Shown here: positions 1-11,940 of the stretch, piece by piece
Layout of the letters: every line of letters begins with the position of its first letter
Numbering within the stretch: position 1 is the stretch's first letter
From: Corynebacterium nuruki S6-4
GTDB taxonomy: Bacteria; Actinomycetota; Actinomycetes; Mycobacteriales; Mycobacteriaceae
NCBI RefSeq assembly: GCF_007970465.1
Contig: NZ_CP042429.1
Span: forward strand, 3,038,001 to 3,102,000
Reading direction: 5' to 3'
DNA length: 64,000 nucleotides
Notes under the pieces: generated by a model
What the model saw: the letters and a program-made list of their open reading frames with translations, nothing else
Database searches by the model: none
Told to the model about the DNA's origin: nothing
Made by a program: the position numbers and the translations under genes

Positions 1-1
1 C

Positions 2-820
<819 letters not shown>

Positions 821-832
821 GATCCGGCGCGC

Positions 833-1519
833 ATGATCATCGCGTTCGAGGGCATCGACGGTGCCGGCAAGAACACCGTCGTCACGGCGCTGGAGAAGGA
901 GCTCATCGCCCGGGAGGTCCCGGTCGCACGGCTCGCCTTCCCCCGCTACGAGGCCTCGGTCCACGCGCAGCTGGCGTCCGCCGCGCTGCACGGGGAGATG
1001 GGTGACCTCGTCGATTCCGCCTACGGCATGGCGACACTGTTCGCCCTGGACCGGGCCGAGGTCGCCGAGGACCTGGCGGGGTTCGACACGGACGGCTATG
1101 TCGTCCTGCTCGACCGCTGGGTCGCCTCGAACGCGGCGTACTCCGCGGCGCGGCTGCAGCAGAATCCGGTGACCGGCGACGTCGTCGGCTGGGTCGCCGC
1201 CCTCGAGTTCGACCAGCTCGGCGTCCCGTCACCGGATCTGCAGGTCCTCGTCGACGTCCCCGACCAGGTGGCCGCCGACCGGGTCTCGGACCGGGCCGTA
1301 CAGGACGCCACCCGGGAGCCGGACGTCTACGAGGCGGACAACGGGCTGCAGGTGCGGACGTTGACCGCCTACCGTGCCCTGGCTGACGCGCAGTGGAATT
1401 CCCCGTGGCTCGTGCTGGACAACAGCGGCGACCGGGGAGCCCTGGACGCGCAGCTCGCCGAACTCGCCGACGCCGTGGCGTCCGAGGGGTCGGAGGATCC
1501 CGCCGCCGACGGGCGGTAG
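833..1519 (+). CDS. tmk: Thymidylate kinase
   Basis: A 228-residue dTMP kinase, which phosphorylates dTMP to dTDP for DNA synthesis. The N terminus carries the P-loop FEGIDGAGKNT (residues about 5-15). The DR(W/Y) motif appears as LLDRWVASNAAYSAAR, with the aromatic and Arg residues that position dTMP. The FPRYEASVHAQ segment and the NYE-like VYEADNGLQ region match actinobacterial Tmk better than the E. coli type. The ATG at 833 gives the P-loop at the normal distance from the N terminus. It follows sahH by 12 bases and precedes mtrA by 88 bases, the conserved sahH-tmk-mtrA order. Confidence 0.95.
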   Translation: MIIAFEGIDGAGKNTVVTALEKELIAREVPVARLAFPRYEASVHAQLASAALHGEMGDLVDSAYGMATLFALDRAEVAEDLAGFDTDGYVVLLDRWVASNAAYSAARLQQNPVTGDVVGWVAALEFDQLGVPSPDLQVLVDVPDQVAADRVSDRAVQDATREPDVYEADNGLQVRTLTAYRALADAQWNSPWLVLDNSGDRGALDAQLAELADAVASEGSEDPAADGR

Positions 1520-1607
1520 CCGGCACCTTCCCGGATGATGCCGGCGGGAGCGGCTGCGCCGGACCTGACAGTCCCTCAGACATCACTGATGTGACAGACT
1601 GGTGTCC

Positions 1608-2282
1608 ATGGCTGCCAAGATTCTCGTCGTCGACGACGACCCCGCGATCTCCGAGATGTTGACGATGGTCCTCCAGGGGGAGGGTTTCGACACGGTCGCG
1701 GTCGGCGACGGGGAACATGCCGTGACAGCGGCACGGGAGCAGCACCCCGACCTCATTCTCCTCGACCTCATGCTGCCGGGGATGAACGGCATCGACGCCT
1801 GCCGCGCCATCCGGGAGTTCTCGACGGTGCCCATCGTCATGCTCACGGCGCGGACCGACACGGTCGACGTCGTCCTCGGTCTCGAGAGCGGCGCGGACGA
1901 CTACGTGCCGAAGCCGTTCAAGCCGAAGGAGCTCGTGGCCCGGGTCCGCGCCCGGCTGCGCCGCACCCCGGAGGAGACTCCCGAGAGCGCCCGCATCGGG
2001 GACATCACCATCGACTTCGGCGGGCACCAGGTCGCCCGCGCCGGTGTGCCGATCTCGCTGACCCCCATCGAGTTCGAACTTCTGGCGACGATGGTCTCCC
2101 GGCCCCGGCAGGTCTTCTCCCGGGAGGAGCTGCTCGAGAAGGTCTGGGGATACCGCAAGAGCGGTGACACCCGCCTGGTGAACGTCCACATCCAGCGGTT
2201 GCGCTCGAAGATCGAGAAGGATCCGGACAACCCCACCGTCATCCTCACCGTGCGCGGCGTCGGTTACAAGACGGGGGAGTAG
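1608..2282 (+). CDS. mtrA: Two-component response regulator MtrA
   Basis: A 224-residue OmpR/PhoB-type response regulator paired with MtrB; in corynebacteria and mycobacteria the pair controls cell-wall hydrolases, osmoprotection and division genes. The receiver domain starts AAKILVVDDDPAI, with the phospho-acceptor Asp in LILLDLMLPGMNG, the Thr in MLTART and the Lys in YVPKPFKP. The C-terminal winged helix includes LTPIEFELL and the terminal GVGYKTG. An in-frame GTG lies 6 bases upstream (1602), but the ATG at 1608 is preferred: it gives the family N terminus and sits 7 bases after a -10-like CAGACT (1595-1600), consistent with a leaderless message. The stop is 8 bases before mtrB. Confidence 0.96.
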   Translation: MAAKILVVDDDPAISEMLTMVLQGEGFDTVAVGDGEHAVTAAREQHPDLILLDLMLPGMNGIDACRAIREFSTVPIVMLTARTDTVDVVLGLESGADDYVPKPFKPKELVARVRARLRRTPEETPESARIGDITIDFGGHQVARAGVPISLTPIEFELLATMVSRPRQVFSREELLEKVWGYRKSGDTRLVNVHIQRLRSKIEKDPDNPTVILTVRGVGYKTGE

Positions 2283-2290
2283 GAGCCGCC

Positions 2291-4669
2291 GTGGACTCCA
2301 CTGACGACCGTGGTGCCGGAGCGGCACCGGACAGTCCGGTGCCCGGCACAGTTTCCGGCACAGCGTCCGGTGAGGTTCCCGGTGCGACGTCCGACGCCGG
2401 GTCCGGCCGGCACGGCCATCACGGCATCCGTCGCCGGATCAACCGGCCCGCACTGCCGTTCTCCCGGGGCCGGGGCAACGGCTTCCGGCACGGCTCCGGG
2501 GGACACGGTTCCCACGATCCCCGCACGGTGCCCCGCGGGGAGATGGGGCCGGGGAGTGCCCGGGAGGCCGTACGCCTGCTGTTCCGGCGGCCGGTGACCT
2601 TCCTCGACCGGGCGTGGGAACTGCTGCGCCAGCGGTGGCGCACCTCGATCCAGATGCGGGTCATCGGCAGCGTGTTCCTGTCGTCGCTGCTGGTCCTGCT
2701 GTCTCTCGGGTTCGTCCTGACGAGCTTCGTGACCCAGCAGCTCCTCGACTCGAAGCATGACACGGCGGTCGACGAGATCGACCGGGCGCGGTCGGTGGTG
2801 GAGACCCAGTTCCGGAACTCGGACACGTCCAACCCGCTGCCGCTGCGGATCGGTGCGGCGCGCGCCGCGCTCACCGACCGCACCTCCGGGGCGGGGGACA
2901 CCACGGCCGGAAACGGTACCGTCTACCAGGCCGTGCTCATCGCCCCGGATCTGGCGGGCAATGACGTGGCGAGCCCGGAGGGTATCCCGATCCCGGACAA
3001 TCTCCGACGTTTCGTGCAGCACGGCCAGGTCACCACCGAGTACACCACGGTCAGGGAATCCGACGGGTCGCACAAGGCGCTCGTCGTCGGCAGTCCCGTC
3101 AGCTCGGATATCCGGGGCGTGGAGCTGTACCTGGTGATGCCGCTGGACAACGAGGAGAGCTCGCTGGGGCTGATGCGTGGCCTGCTGTCGGCCGGTGGAC
3201 TGGTGCTGCTGGTGCTGCTCGTCGTCATCGCCTGGGTGTTCTCCCAGCAGCTGACGGTCCCGGTGCGTACCGCCTCCCGGATCGCGGAGCGGTTCGCGGC
3301 CGGTCACCTGCGGGAGCGCATGGCCGTCGACGGTGAAGACGAGGTCGCCCGGCTGGCCATCAGTTTCAACGAGATGGCGGAGAGCCTGTCCCACCAGATC
3401 CGTCAGCTCGAGGACTTCGGTTCACTGCAGCAGCAGTTCACCTCGGATGTCTCCCATGAGCTCCGGACGCCGCTGACGACGGTCCGGATGGCGTCCGACC
3501 TCATCCACGACAACGCCGAGGATCTCGATCCGGTGACCCGTCGGGCGTCGGAACTGATGAACGCGGAACTCGACCGTTTCGAGATGCTGCTCGGTGACCT
3601 GCTGGAGATCTCCCGTCACGATGCGGGTGTGGCGAACCTCTCCCTGGAGAAGGTCGACGTGCGTGGCGTGGTGCGCTCGCCGCTGGAGCAGGTCCGGGCG
3701 ATCGCCGAGGACGTCGGCTGCGATATCGAACTCGACCTCCCCGATGAGCCGGTGATGGTGCAGGTGGATTCCCGTCGCGTCGAGCGGATCCTGCGGAACC
3801 TGCTGGCCAACGCGGTGGACCACAGTGAGGGGCGGCCGGTGCGGGTCGCGATGCGCACCGGCGGCGGGTCGCTGGCGGTTTCCGTCGTCGATCACGGCAT
3901 GGGTCTGAAGCCGGGCGAGTCGGATCTGGTGTTCAACCGGTTCTGGCGGTCCGACCCGTCCCGGGAGCGCCGGACCGGCGGTACCGGGCTCGGGTTGGCG
4001 ATCGCCAAGGAGGACGCCCAGCTGCACGGCGGGCGTCTGGAGGCGACCGGTGAGCCGGGTCTCGGCGCGTGCTTCCGCCTGACCCTGCCGCTGGAGCCCG
4101 GTGACGAGGTCCGGACGTCGCCGCTGCCGCTGGAGATTGACCGGGTCGACCCGGCCGACACCGCCGACACCGCCGACCCGTCCGGCGCGGCCGGTCCCGG
4201 GGACGCGGAACACGTGGCCGGTACGGACGGCACGGATGGCACGGCAGGAACGGACACCACGGACGCCGGTGCGGTCGATGATGCTGCACCGGGCGTCTCC
4301 GTGGCACACCCGGAGGAGATCGAGCAGGCGGACACCGTGTTCGGGGCCTCCGACCGGGATGCCGGGGATTCGGTGGGTGGCGTCGTCGACCAGCGGGACA
4401 GTGTGGATGTCACGGCCGGATCGGCGGTGACCGACAGTTCCTTCGGGGTCGACATCAGTGCTTTCGAGGGGCTGACCGAGGACGAACTGAGGATCGCCCT
4501 GAAGGAGGCGGCGGACATGGACTCCGGGGCCGTGGATGACACGGTCGACGACGGCGCCGACGGTGACAACTGCGCCGACGGTGCCGACAGTGGCGACAGT
4601 GCTGACAGCGTGGACAGTGCCGACAGTGCAGATGAGGAGGTGCGGGGTGAGGACCGTGACGGGAACTGA
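2291..4669 (+). CDS. mtrB: Sensor histidine kinase MtrB with long acidic C-terminal tail
   Basis: Membrane sensor kinase that phosphorylates MtrA. The GTG start is 5 bases after AGGAG (2281-2285). Order: a basic, Gly/Ser-rich cytoplasmic N terminus of about 120 residues; TM1 about 123-145; an extracytoplasmic sensor region; TM2 about 298-317; HAMP; the dimerisation H-box SDVSHELRTPL with phospho-accepting His389; the N-box NLLANAVDHS near 500; G boxes VDHGMGL and TGGTGLGLAIAKE near 533-570. The kinase core ends near residue 600 and is followed by about 190 residues rich in Asp, Ala, Thr and Gly with DTADTAD and DSGDSADS repeats. At 792 residues it is much longer than typical MtrB (roughly 500-570). 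The 3' end overlaps lpqB by 23 bases. Confidence 0.94.
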   Translation: MDSTDDRGAGAAPDSPVPGTVSGTASGEVPGATSDAGSGRHGHHGIRRRINRPALPFSRGRGNGFRHGSGGHGSHDPRTVPRGEMGPGSAREAVRLLFRRPVTFLDRAWELLRQRWRTSIQMRVIGSVFLSSLLVLLSLGFVLTSFVTQQLLDSKHDTAVDEIDRARSVVETQFRNSDTSNPLPLRIGAARAALTDRTSGAGDTTAGNGTVYQAVLIAPDLAGNDVASPEGIPIPDNLRRFVQHGQVTTEYTTVRESDGSHKALVVGSPVSSDIRGVELYLVMPLDNEESSLGLMRGLLSAGGLVLLVLLVVIAWVFSQQLTVPVRTASRIAERFAAGHLRERMAVDGEDEVARLAISFNEMAESLSHQIRQLEDFGSLQQQFTSDVSHELRTPLTTVRMASDLIHDNAEDLDPVTRRASELMNAELDRFEMLLGDLLEISRHDAGVANLSLEKVDVRGVVRSPLEQVRAIAEDVGCDIELDLPDEPVMVQVDSRRVERILRNLLANAVDHSEGRPVRVAMRTGGGSLAVSVVDHGMGLKPGESDLVFNRFWRSDPSRERRTGGTGLGLAIAKEDAQLHGGRLEATGEPGLGACFRLTLPLEPGDEVRTSPLPLEIDRVDPADTADTADPSGAAGPGDAEHVAGTDGTDGTAGTDTTDAGAVDDAAPGVSVAHPEEIEQADTVFGASDRDAGDSVGGVVDQRDSVDVTAGSAVTDSSFGVDISAFEGLTEDELRIALKEAADMDSGAVDDTVDDGADGDNCADGADSGDSADSVDSADSADEEVRGEDRDGN

Positions 4670-6425
4670 GCGTCGACGGATCATGGCGGTGGCCGCGACG
4701 GTCGCGGTGACAGGACTGGTCTCGGCCTGCGCGACGATCCCCGGTGACTCGTCGCCGGAGGCCGTGTCCAGTTACGCGTCGGCGCCGTACCAGGAGAATG
4801 TCCCCTCCCCGCAGCAGGGGCGGGCCCCCGACCTGCTGCTGCGCGACTTCTTCACGGCGTCCGCCCACCCGGGCAACAACCACCAGGCGGCGCGGGCGTT
4901 CCTCACCCGGAGCGCGGACGACGCCTGGCAGGACGCGACCGGCACCGTCATCCTCGACCGGATGGACCTCAACGCCGACGGCGCGGTCCATGACGGCCGG
5001 ATCTCCTACACGGTGCGGGGCACCATCGTCGGCCGGCTCGGCAGCGGCGGGGTCTACGTCCCCGATTCCCGGACCTTCGAGGACACGCTGGAACTGACCC
5101 GGGTGGACGGGGAGTGGCGGATCTCCCGGCTGCCGGAGGGGGTCGTCCTCGACCGCACCGACTTCACCGCGACCCACACCGCCCGGGACATCTACTTCCT
5201 GGATCCCACCCGCCGGTTCCTCGTCCCGGACCGCCGGTGGATCTACAACCGCCAGGGCAACATCGGTGCCGCGCTGGTCTCGCTGCTCGCCGGCGGACCG
5301 CGCGAGGGACTGTCCCGCGGTGTGGTCAACTCCGTGCCGACCAGCGACCTGGTGCGGACCTCCGACAGTCCGGACGGCCAGTTCACCGCGGACCTCACCG
5401 GTCTCGCGGACATCAGCAGCGAGGACCGGAAGGTGCTGGCGGCACAGATCGTGTGGACGCTGGCGGCGTCCGATATCCGCGGCCCGTACCGCATCCTCGC
5501 GGACGGGACGCCGATCAAGGACGGTGACCGGTCCGAGTGGTCACTGGGTGACGTCAAGGAATTCGATCCGTCGCCGGTGGCGTCCGCCCCGTTGCGGGCG
5601 GTGCGCGACGGCTCCCTGGTGACGGTCACCGACGGGACCGCACAGCCGACGCCGGGCTGGACGGCCGCCGGAACATTCGAGTCCGCGGACGTCGCGGGCG
5701 ACAACGGGGCCGTCGCTGCGGTGACCGGCAGCGGTGACAGGCGGAAGCTCCAGGTCGGCAAGCCGGACGAGAATCCGGTGACGGTGGACGAGGCGGACTC
5801 CTTCACCCGCCCGAGCTGGACCGGTGATTCCCAGACGGTCTACGCGGTCGCCGACGGTGACAAGCTCCGTCGGTACACCCGGGAGGCCACGGGCCACGGG
5901 CTGTCGCGTACGGAGGTGGATTCGTCGTCGTTGAAGGCGACCGGGATCCAGGATCCCCGGATCAGTGTGCTGTCGGTGTCCCGCGACGGGACCCGGGTCG
6001 CGATGATCATCAACGCGCAGGTCTACGTCAGCACCCTGGAGCGGGGCGGTGGCGACGGCAGGGACGGTGGACCGGACACGGTGCGGCTCGGGACGCCGGT
6101 CCAGGTCGGCCGGGAACTGGGGCCGACGGTGTCGGTCGGCTGGCGGCCGGACGGGTCCCTGCTGGTCGGCACACGCGCGTTCGACGGGCCGGTCTGGACG
6201 GTGGCCGTCGACGGGGCCGAGGCGACCCGGCTGTCGGCGCGGAACGTCACCCCGCCGGTGGTGGCCGTCACCGACACCGGGAAGGTGACCTACATCCTCG
6301 ATGAACGGGCCGTGCTCCAGCTGGAGGACGACGACGAGTCCGAGTCCGACTCCGAGAACGCCATCTGGCGGGAGGTTCCCGCGCTGCAGGGCGACCGGGC
6401 GTTCCCCGTCATCGGGGACAACTGA
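4647..6425 (+). CDS. lpqB: Lipoprotein LpqB, MtrAB accessory protein
   Basis: A 592-residue exported lipoprotein that works with MtrB in sensing and signalling at the envelope. The GTG at 4647 is chosen because GAGGAGG (4634-4640) sits 6 bases upstream and gives a short basic N terminus, a hydrophobic segment, and a lipobox LVSAC with Cys28 as the lipidated residue. The mature protein begins ATIPGDSS. It then has a GerMN-like region (RRWIYNRQGNIGAALVSLLAGGP, written here only to locate it near 5235-5300) and a C-terminal beta-propeller-like LpqB domain. Codons overlap the end of mtrB by 23 bases, so translation is probably coupled. Confidence 0.93.
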   Translation: MRTVTGTERRRIMAVAATVAVTGLVSACATIPGDSSPEAVSSYASAPYQENVPSPQQGRAPDLLLRDFFTASAHPGNNHQAARAFLTRSADDAWQDATGTVILDRMDLNADGAVHDGRISYTVRGTIVGRLGSGGVYVPDSRTFEDTLELTRVDGEWRISRLPEGVVLDRTDFTATHTARDIYFLDPTRRFLVPDRRWIYNRQGNIGAALVSLLAGGPREGLSRGVVNSVPTSDLVRTSDSPDGQFTADLTGLADISSEDRKVLAAQIVWTLAASDIRGPYRILADGTPIKDGDRSEWSLGDVKEFDPSPVASAPLRAVRDGSLVTVTDGTAQPTPGWTAAGTFESADVAGDNGAVAAVTGSGDRRKLQVGKPDENPVTVDEADSFTRPSWTGDSQTVYAVADGDKLRRYTREATGHGLSRTEVDSSSLKATGIQDPRISVLSVSRDGTRVAMIINAQVYVSTLERGGGDGRDGGPDTVRLGTPVQVGRELGPTVSVGWRPDGSLLVGTRAFDGPVWTVAVDGAEATRLSARNVTPPVVAVTDTGKVTYILDERAVLQLEDDDESESDSENAIWREVPALQGDRAFPVIGDN

Positions 6426-6442
6426 GCTGGGAGGTCGGTCAG

Positions 6443-7135
6443 ATGGGGGGACTGCCGGCGGAACTCGCGGCGCTGATCTGGCGCCGGGACTGTCCGGGGT
6501 GCGGTGCGCCGGGGGAGGGGGTGTGCCCCGACTGCCGGATCCGGTTGCGCGCCGTACCCCACCGGGTGGGCACGGTGGACTGGCCGCCGACCTTCGCGGC
6601 CGGCCCCTACGGCGGACCGCACCGGGCGGTGGTCCTGGCGGCGAAGTCCCACCACCGCAGCGACGCCGTCCGGGTCCTCGGGGAGGTCACGGCGGGCACG
6701 GTGCGGCATCTGGTCGCCGAGGGTGCCGTCGCCGATCCGCGACTGGTACCGCTGCTCCTGCTGCCGGCCCCGACGCGACCGTCGGCGGCGAGGAGGCGGG
6801 GCGGTTGTGTGGTCCTCGGGGCCTGCCGGGCGGCGGCCGGATCGTTGACGGCCGGCGGGGGGACGGTGCGGGTGGGGCAGGTGTGCCGGCTCGCCGAGGG
6901 GGCGAGGGACTCGGTCGGACTCGACCGGGTCCGGCGTCGGGAGAACATCTCCGCGGCCCTGCGGTTCGACACCGGGACGCTGGCGCAGCAGGCCGCCTGG
7001 GTCGCGCGGACCGGCGCGACGGTGGTGGTGGTCGACGATGTGAGCACGACCGGGGCGACGGTACGGCAGTTCAGCCTGGCGTGCGCGGCCCGGGGACTGC
7101 GGCCGGTCGCCGCCGTGGTGGTGGCGGACGCCTGA
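6443..7135 (+). CDS. comFC: ComF-family phosphoribosyltransferase-like protein
   Basis: A 230-residue ComFC/GntX-type protein. Two CxxC pairs near the N terminus (Cys17, Cys20, Cys28, Cys31) form the family zinc ribbon. The PRPP-binding signature VVVVDDVSTTGAT lies at about residues 194-206, and the middle part has the PRTase-like fold region LLLLPAPTRPSAARRRG. ComF proteins act in DNA uptake in competent bacteria; in actinobacteria the role is unproven, so only the family is asserted. It lies 17 bases after lpqB on the same strand, as in mycobacteria (lpqB-comF-hpf), and is followed by a hairpin at 7208-7246 that may end the mtrAB-lpqB-comFC unit. Confidence 0.88.
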   Translation: MGGLPAELAALIWRRDCPGCGAPGEGVCPDCRIRLRAVPHRVGTVDWPPTFAAGPYGGPHRAVVLAAKSHHRSDAVRVLGEVTAGTVRHLVAEGAVADPRLVPLLLLPAPTRPSAARRRGGCVVLGACRAAAGSLTAGGGTVRVGQVCRLAEGARDSVGLDRVRRRENISAALRFDTGTLAQQAAWVARTGATVVVVDDVSTTGATVRQFSLACAARGLRPVAAVVVADA

Positions 7136-7207
7136 GCGGTGCCGGGCGGCGGCGGGAGCGGACCCGGGGCGGACCCGGGGCGGAATCCGTTGCGGCGCCG
7201 ATCGCTC

Positions 7208-7246
7208 CCGGACGGGAACGGGGGTGGTCCGGGGTTCCCCGTCCGG
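7208..7246 (+). terminator. Stem-loop after comFC
   Basis: CCGGACGGG (7208-7216) pairs with CCCGTCCGG (7238-7246), extended by AAC/GTT around one bulged base. It lies 72 bases after the comFC stop and before the hpf promoter region, so it is a plausible terminator, although no T-run follows. Confidence 0.4.
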
Positions 7247-7391
7247 GGGCGGTGCGGGGTACCGGGAACGGGCATCTGACGTCCGTTCTGGGTACTATGG
7301 GGGTGACAACGAAGCCACCGGCTCGTAGCCGTCCAGGGACAGTAAGGTCCGTGGAGCGGTGGGTGGCGGAACATGATCCGGGAGGATGAGC

Positions 7392-8075
7392 ATGGCTGTG
7401 CAGAACGACCAGACCACCGCGAACGAGGGCGTTGCCGCCCCGGAGACCCAGGTCGAGATCACCGGCCGGAACGTACAGGTTCCGGAGCACTTCGCCGAGC
7501 GTGTGAACGCGAAGCTCGCCAAGGTGGAGCGGCTGGATCCCACCCTCACCTATTTCCACGTCGAGCTGCAGCACGAGCGCAACCCGCGCCGCACCGACGA
7601 GTCCGACCGTATCCAGATCACCGCCACCGGTAAGGGCCACATCGCCCGTGCCGAGGCGAAGGAGGACACGTTCTACTCCGCGCTCGAGGCTGCGGTGGCC
7701 AAGATGGAGCGCTCGCTGCGCAAGGTCAAGGCCCGTCGCAAGATCGCGCTGTCCGGGCACCGCGCCCCGATGTCCGTCGGGGAGGCGACCGCCGAGCTCG
7801 TCGACGAGGCGAAGAAGGAGGAGGCCACCCCGGGTCCGTTCGATGTCGATCCGTACGCGGACCAGTTCCTCCCGGGCCAGGTCGTCCGTGAGAAGGAGCA
7901 CCCCGCCACCCCGATGAGCGTCGATGAGGCGCTCAGCGAGATGGAGCTCGTCGGGCACGACTTCTTCCTCTTCGTCAACGAGGAGAACGGGAAGCCCTCC
8001 GTGGTCTACCGTCGTCACGCCTACGACTACGGGCTGATCGCCCTCAAGGCGCCGGTCACCGAGGCCGCCGAGTAG
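7392..8075 (+). CDS. hpf: Long-form ribosome hibernation promoting factor
   Basis: A 227-residue long HPF that binds idle 70S ribosomes and promotes 100S dimer formation in stationary phase. The N-terminal domain (about 20-115) has the RaiA/YfiA fold: [13 protein letters not shown], the HVELQHERN strand, then a basic helix [14 protein letters not shown]. The C-terminal dimerisation domain (about 165-227) contains [30 protein letters not shown] and [18 protein letters not shown] at 7381-7385 touches an upstream ATG (7386) but sits 6 bases before the ATG at 7392, so 7392 is taken as the start. A TACTAT at 7293-7298 is a possible -10, about 95 bases upstream. Confidence 0.95.
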   Translation: MAVQNDQTTANEGVAAPETQVEITGRNVQVPEHFAERVNAKLAKVERLDPTLTYFHVELQHERNPRRTDESDRIQITATGKGHIARAEAKEDTFYSALEAAVAKMERSLRKVKARRKIALSGHRAPMSVGEATAELVDEAKKEEATPGPFDVDPYADQFLPGQVVREKEHPATPMSVDEALSEMELVGHDFFLFVNEENGKPSVVYRRHAYDYGLIALKAPVTEAAE

Positions 8076-8114
8076 CCGCCGGAACACCGGACATGCGGGG
8101 TGACCCCCGCCCGC

Positions 8115-8152
8115 CGGGCCCCGGTCGACGCGGTCGCGTCGACCGGGGCCCG
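8115..8152 (+). terminator. Rho-independent-type hairpin after hpf
   Basis: An 18-base arm at 8115-8132 is perfectly complementary to 8135-8152, leaving a minimal two-base centre (a 4-6 base loop in practice). It lies 40 bases after the hpf stop and is GC-rich, as actinobacterial terminators usually are, without a long T-run. Confidence 0.75.
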
Positions 8153-8180
8153 GTCTGTCATGACCGGCCGGGTGCCGGCC

Positions 8181-8220
8181 GACACCGGCCGACACCGGCC
8201 GACACCGGCCGACACCGGTC
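8181..8220. repeat. Four tandem copies of a 10-bp repeat before secA
   Basis: GACACCGGCC is repeated at 8181, 8191, 8201 and, with one change, 8211; a diverged copy precedes it at 8171. The array lies between the hpf terminator and the secA promoter region. Candidate -10 hexamers TACAGT (8240-8245) and TATACT (8286-8291) follow. The unit length is close to one helical turn. Confidence 0.85.
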
Positions 8221-8338
8221 GACAGAGTGTGATCTGTCCTACAGTCGGGTGGTCCAGGGGTGGACGGTGACGGGGGACGGCACGGTATACTGGCGGTTTG
8301 ATCAGGATCACCGCCTACTGCAGAAGGGCATTCGGCAC

Positions 8339-10936
<2,598 letters not shown>

Positions 10937-10997
10937 TCCGCGCGCCGTCGTCGGTACGGGGGACCGGGACGGGCCGGTGCGGCGTCCGCCGCCCGGG

Positions 10998-11471
10998 TCA
11001 GAGCAGGGTGAGCTCGTCGATGAGCCAGTGCGGTCCGTGTCTGCCCAGGCACCCGACGAGGGCGCGCACCCTGTCGTGGATCAGGACGCTGCCCATGAAC
11101 GCCGGTCGACCACGGTGGGCGGGCGGCAGATGGACACGGAGCAGCCGGGACGGGGTGCCGGGCCGGGGGAGCGTCCCCCGGTGGTCGGCCCGGATCTGGC
11201 GCTGCAACTGCTCCACGGTGCCGACGGTGAACGGTCCGTTCCGCAGGGCGGCGACCGGCCGCCGGCCGTCGAAGGCCTCCAACCAGGCGGTGAGCAGCCG
11301 TGCGACCTGGTTCCGCAGCGTCTCCCGTGCGGCGGGATCGTCGGCTGCCGGCCCCAGCAGGTCCGGACCGGCCACGGGCGTGGCCTGTGGCCGGGGCGGG
11401 TGCGGCAGGCCGACCGGCCGCATCAGGTACACGAGCCCGGGCACCGGGGCGAGTGACGGTTGTTCCCCCAT
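10998..11471 (-). CDS. Rv3235-family protein (DUF6459-like)
   Basis: A 157-residue protein of unknown function found near secA1 in many actinobacteria. The first 55 residues are Pro/Ala-rich and low in complexity. The conserved core follows, with QVARLLTAWLEAFDGRRPVA and LRNGPFTVGTVEQLQRQI, then LRVHLPP and a GSVLIHDRVRALVG segment near the C terminus. This pattern (helix, GRRP, short strand repeats) is the Rv3235-family signature as remembered. The start at 11471 lies 6 bases after a TAGCAT -10 hexamer on the minus strand (plus-strand 11478-11483), suggesting a leaderless message. It is convergent with secA, whose stop is 61 bases away. Confidence 0.7.
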   Translation of the reverse strand: MGEQPSLAPVPGLVYLMRPVGLPHPPRPQATPVAGPDLLGPAADDPAARETLRNQVARLLTAWLEAFDGRRPVAALRNGPFTVGTVEQLQRQIRADHRGTLPRPGTPSRLLRVHLPPAHRGRPAFMGSVLIHDRVRALVGCLGRHGPHWLIDELTLL

Positions 11472-11527
11472 GCGGCCATGCTAGCCTGCCGGAGCGGTGC
11501 GCGCGGTGACATGGCAGAATGGCGGAT

Positions 11528-11938
11528 ATGCGTGCATTGATTGTCGACTACTGCGGCGTCCTCGACGGCGCCGAGGAGGACCGCCGCCGCTGGCGGAAGG
11601 TCCTCACCGCGGCGAAGGAGGCGGGCTTCGGTACCGCCATCCTCTCCAACGACCCGGGTGGTCCGGCCGCGGATCCGATCCGGACCTGGCAGGAGGCCGG
11701 GTACGTGGACACGGTCGTCCTGTCCGGTGAGGTCGGTGTGGACAAGCCGGACCCGGAGATCTTCGAGATCACCGCGGAACGGCTCGATGTGCCGGTCAAC
11801 GACTGTGTGCTCGTGGACGACTCGATCCTCAACATCAAGGGTGCGGTCGAAGCCGGGCTGATCGGCGTGTACTACCAGCAGTTCGACCGTGCGATCGTGG
11901 AGATCACCGGTCTCCTCGATCTCGAGGGGACGTTCTGA
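11528..11938 (+). CDS. HAD-superfamily hydrolase-like protein, altered motif I
   Basis: A 136-residue protein with the HAD fold: motif I LIVDYCGVLDG (residues 4-14), motif II Ser in AILSNDPGG, motif III Lys in VDKPDPEIFE, and motif IV LVDDSILNI followed by GAVEAGLIGVYY. Motif I normally reads DxDx(T/V); here the nucleophile Asp7 is kept but the second, acid-base Asp is Cys9, so phosphatase activity is uncertain. There is no cap domain, and it is shorter than typical HAD-IA enzymes (about 200 or more residues). The ATG at 11528 is preferred over 11519 because CAGAAT (11515-11520) ends 7 bases before it (leaderless). The DUF6912 gene starts 2 bases after its stop. Confidence 0.8.
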   Translation: MRALIVDYCGVLDGAEEDRRRWRKVLTAAKEAGFGTAILSNDPGGPAADPIRTWQEAGYVDTVVLSGEVGVDKPDPEIFEITAERLDVPVNDCVLVDDSILNIKGAVEAGLIGVYYQQFDRAIVEITGLLDLEGTF

Positions 11939-11940
11939 CC

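Noticed and set aside
1602..1607. GTG at 1602 as the mtrA start
   Set aside because: It would add only two residues, has no RBS, and the -10-like hexamer ends just before it; the ATG at 1608 fits the family N terminus.
7208..7290. GGGAA and GTT words resembling a SigH-type promoter before hpf
   Set aside because: The spacing between GGGAAC and GTT is 14-15 bases, shorter than the 18-19 needed for SigH/SigR promoters; one pair is part of a hairpin.
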